The notes beneath the pieces were generated by a model. That model saw nothing but the letters and a program-made list of their open reading frames with translations, ran no database searches and was not told the DNA's origin. The translations under genes and the position numbers were made by a program. From Lasioglossum baleicum (lineage: Eukaryota; Arthropoda; Insecta; Hymenoptera; Halictidae), in contig NC_134943.1 of the NCBI RefSeq assembly GCF_051020765.1, positions 3,348,001 through 3,412,000 on the forward strand: 64,000 nucleotides of DNA, read 5' to 3'. Positions 61,678-64,000 of the stretch are shown piece after piece; position 1 is the stretch's first letter, and every line of letters begins with the position of its first letter.

Positions 61678-63063
61678 TCTAACTAATACATGTAAAAATT
61701 AGTGTATTAATACTAAATACTTTACCGAAGCAATTTTATTTATACTGGTCCTTCTGAGCTTGAATGTTCTGCTTTGGGACAATCATTATTTCTAGATTTA
61801 TATTTTTATTATTATCACGTTCTATTCAATTTCTCAGAATATATGAAAAATCATGTATAATCTCGCATTACTTACGAAATTTGAATTTTAAATTGGCCTG
61901 GTTCGGTCAATCGCAATAAAGTAAAAAGGGATTTATGATTTAGCGCAATTAATAACGTCGCCTGACAATAGCATGAATTTTGACAGTAGAAAAAAAAACA
62001 GGTACAGAATTAATTCAGAACATGACGTAGCGGTCTTAAATTTCGATGGTAACGCGCGCTTTTAAAGTTTCAAAGCTATACGTTTATATTTTTTACGAGC
62101 GCTGTTTTAGTATTCTCTGGGAAATCGATTTCAACGAAATATTAATCTATGACGAAATATTTAAATGTAGGTCGAATTTTATCTCTTACCCATACATCTA
62201 TATGGTGTCTCAAAATTCCTTCAACATCCGGAAATGGGAGTTGCTGAGATCATTTGAAGCAACATTTCCCTTTGCAAAAATGGCGTCCGCGGCTTTGTTT
62301 AGGAGTTATTAACAAAATAACACGAACCAATCCGAGCGCGACTACAGCGAACGGAGTCCGACTCGGCGACAGGTCCCGCTTAACGTGGCGTCGCCGTTGG
62401 TCGAGTCAGAATCAATCCGCTATAGCTGCGCTGTGATTGGTCCGTGTTTTTCATTAATAACTCCCAAAAAAAGCCGCGGACGCCACTTTTGCAGAGGAAA
62501 ATGTCGCTTCATATGATCTCAGTAACCTTCCATTTCCGGATGTGGAAGGAATTTTGAGACACCCTGTATTTTTAATTTTTTTCTATCACGTTGTTGATAA
62601 TTTTCGTTGACTTATAATTTCTGAACTTACTTTGAGATATCAGTCATTTTATAATAAGTGTAGAGTTAGGTACTACAAAGTGGTGACTTAGGAATTAGAA
62701 GAACGAATTAAAAAGAACGTAACCTTTTTAATATTGTCTTATTACCTTCTATAGGTTCTATTAATCAGTCAAGTTTGTATCTAGATAACCGAAACATTCT
62801 CTACTGTGAAATACAGTTTCCATGGTCGGTTTATTTGTCAGATTGGAGAAACAATAAACAAAACGTCATTGTTACGTTTTCATTTAGTACGATAAGTATC
62901 AAAAAGGTTTCTGGTGTTTCCGTTTTTATAGCAGACACTTAAACTCAAATTCAGAACAAAGCTACGCTAGAAATGAATTAATTGGATTTCTTCAATTGAA
63001 TATTTAATACTTTACCCATATTAACAAGTTGAATGTGAACAGAACGACTTTCAAATATTTCAT
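48786..63063 (-). CDS. tetraspanin, 270 aa, seven exons
   Basis: Exons: 63016-63063, 55390-55602, 53125-53310, 51724-51846, 50914-51009, 48918-49001 and 48786-48848, all phase 0. Exon 1 encodes MKYLKVVLFTFNLLIW, the start of TM1, and joins LAGCTVLVIGAWL across a 7.4-kb intron. TM2 is residues about 54-77, TM3 88-111 and TM4 237-261. The large extracellular loop carries CCG (152-154), PLTCC (180-184), Cys207 and GC (223-224), giving the six-cysteine pattern. Tetraspanins organise membrane microdomains with integrins and other partners. I cannot name the specific Drosophila orthologue. The exon 1 assignment rests on the phase, the TM1 sequence and a GTAAAG donor. The weakest splice site is the exon 2 acceptor, which has a poor pyrimidine tract. 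Confidence 0.88.
49490..50045. mobile_element. large foldback element, about 550 bp, intronic
   Basis: The left arm (about 49490-49680, containing AAACGGACTAAATAGTATAA and CCTAGCCCCGTACAGATTCC) is mirrored in reverse complement at 49857-50045 with high similarity. The arms are about 165-190 bp around a unique centre. It lies in the tetraspanin intron between exons 5 and 6. The element type is unknown. Confidence 0.75.
50188..50230 (+). mobile_element. pogo/Tigger-like terminal sequence
   Basis: CAGTAGAACCTCAATTTAACC at 50188 is the classic start of a Tigger/pogo inverted repeat. I did not locate a matching right end. It is intronic in the tetraspanin gene. Confidence 0.35.
57843..58055 (-). 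CDS. possible small ORF, 71 aa, unrecognised
   Basis: ATG to TGA, with a natural-looking sequence (ALQVTDDTPRKKYLLVSTTA). It also starts beside an ATTTCAG acceptor, so it could instead be an exon read from upstream sequence that has a hydrophobic run (KVFLLALLYAVCG) in another frame. I recognise no family and the support is weak. It is nested in the tetraspanin intron on the same strand. Confidence 0.22.
   Translation of the reverse strand, partial: WDGYHFRRVYPKFIEGNSNMAHEGALQVTDDTPRKKYLLVSTTARGAIVYVYLRNFGFIATELNRYLCVL
60414..60882. mobile_element. foldback MITE (ACAGGGTGTC family) interrupted by a nested MITE
   Basis: The ends ACAGGATGCCCCAAAAAT and ATTTTTGGGACACCCTGT are inverted. The interior (CCGCGGCTTTGTT, ACACGGACCAATCAGAGCGC) aligns to the uninterrupted relative at 62201-62566. 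A 205-bp hAT-like MITE sits inside it at 60520-60724. Confidence 0.8.
60520..60724. mobile_element. hAT-like MITE (TAGACTGCGG family), nested insertion, 205 bp
   Basis: Terminal repeats TAGACTGCGGATCTTTATGC and GCATAAAGATCCGCAGTCTA are flanked by perfect 8-bp duplications TTAATGAG (60512-60519 and 60725-60732). The empty target is visible in the related element at 62.3 kb (GGCTTTGTTTAGGAGTTATT), which confirms the boundaries and the insertion order. Confidence 0.92.
61626..61674. repeat. (AT)n microsatellite
   Basis: An almost uninterrupted run of AT dinucleotides, about 45-50 bp long, lies in the tetraspanin first intron. Confidence 0.9.
62201..62566. mobile_element. foldback MITE (ACAGGGTGTC family), uninterrupted copy
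   Basis: GGTGTCTCAAAATTCCTTC at the left mirrors GAAGGAATTTTGAGACACC at the right. The arms continue through CCGGAAATGG, TGAGATCAT, GCGTCCGCGGCTTT and AACACGAACCAATC, with matching inverted copies. The total is about 366 bp with a GC-rich centre. A CCAATC/GATTGG pair inside each arm is a CCAAT-box-like motif. Confidence 0.82.
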
Positions 63064-64000
63064 GCCGACTTTTTACAAGACATCAAGTAGCCATCAATCT
63101 GCAAACATAACGTTACTTATGTGAGTTATTTCGACTTTCGGGGGAATCTAATTCATTCGTCGCGTTACACACTGATGTGTAGAAACGATTTCATTCAGAA
63201 ACACGGAATTTAATTTGTTTCGTTGCCCTGAATAATGAAATGCTGCGAGCGAACGCAGAGCGACTGGTACTCTTTTAGTGGCGAATGTAACAATGGGTAC
63301 TTATGATGTTGCTGCACAAATACGGCGCAATTCGTTAATGCGTGGCACCATTTTTAATTCGATTTCTTTCGGTGTTCGTTACCGATACGTTACGTTTCCA
63401 TCTATTAAATCGCGGCTAAATAAATATTTCTCGAGTCGAGTGAACCAACAGAAAATAATTACTCAATCTGCATGGAGCATTAAAAATGTTCACTTGCATA
63501 CGTAATAAAGTTAATTTGTACAATTTCTATTTACTGTAGAAATTTATTTTTGCCTTTCCAAACTTGTGTACTGTACCAAAAATTGTAATCAATATTTCCT
63601 ATTGAGCTTCACATCAAATCATTGCTTATGTTTTACAAATTGTCTATACAAAATATTTGCTCACTGAAAACATAAAAAATATATAATTATTAACGTTCTA
63701 CTCACTAAACAACGTTTCGGGAAACTACTGTATATTATGCTAAATATATTACAGAATATCGGCTTAAACATATTTTGAGAGAACAAAAAACTGAAGACAG
63801 AAATTTCTAGCTAAATTACTCGCTAAATAAACTCACATCAAACGACAAGCAGACATCTAACAAATTGTCGAAAATAAATATATCCAATATGTTAATATCA
63901 ATATGAAATATATGTATATAAATATGTAAAAATTACTTATAATTTTATTCCTCTGTATATTATTCTAATTTCTCTCATTACCATCTTAATAGAAATGTAT
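63064..64000. other. upstream of the tetraspanin start, nothing further supported
   Basis: This presumably holds the 5' UTR and promoter of the tetraspanin gene, but I can point to no specific element. A short plus-strand frame at 63278-63505 is not recognisable. Confidence 0.4.

Larger units (their letters stand above)
55603..63015. other. first intron of the tetraspanin gene (7.4 kb)
   Basis: Apart from the transposons listed separately, I see one protein-like frame (57843-58055, minus) and an (AT)n tract at 61.6 kb. First introns of this size often hold enhancers, but no site can be supported. Confidence 0.55.

Overview
This is a stretch of an AT-rich insect nuclear genome, probably a hymenopteran. 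That placement is inferred from the AT-rich intergenic DNA, short GT-AG introns, insect-type gene families and many small DNA transposons; no marker gene proves it. I rebuilt eight protein-coding genes exon by exon, with phases that close, plus one intronless unknown gene and one putative first exon. I saw no tRNA, rRNA or CRISPR array.

Layout. 1-11 kb is non-coding or intronic with decayed transposons. At 11.6 kb a signal-peptide-like first exon points left, preceded by a purine/pyrimidine-rich leader. From 13.8 to 17.1 kb lies an unusual block built of short hairpins and tandem arrays. At 18.9-19.9 kb is an intronless 331-aa lysine-rich unknown protein. At 20.7-25.3 kb (minus) is a four-exon homeobox gene with an EH1 repressor motif. 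At 30.4-32.7 kb (plus) is a six-exon membrane protein with a His-rich segment. From 33.0 to 45.7 kb is a cluster of five divergent alpha-carbonic anhydrase genes (four minus, one plus), with an intronless MYCBPAP-like gene set among them. From 48.8 to 63.1 kb (minus) is a seven-exon tetraspanin with a 7.4-kb first intron.

The carbonic anhydrase paralogues are the clearest gene-level story. Two keep all three zinc histidines but have lost the Thr199 position; three keep Thr199 but have lost two or three zinc histidines. None has the full catalytic set, so the locus looks like a local expansion of carbonic-anhydrase-related proteins.

The clearest undescribed structure is at 13998-15043. Two related modules each consist of hairpins with an invariant AGAAG loop and differing stems whose changes are mostly compensated, all enclosed by a long-range outer stem that also covaries. 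The adjacent minisatellites are likewise made of tiny hairpins with constant loops. The window also holds a small family of hAT-like MITEs with 8-bp target duplications, one of them caught nested inside another foldback element.
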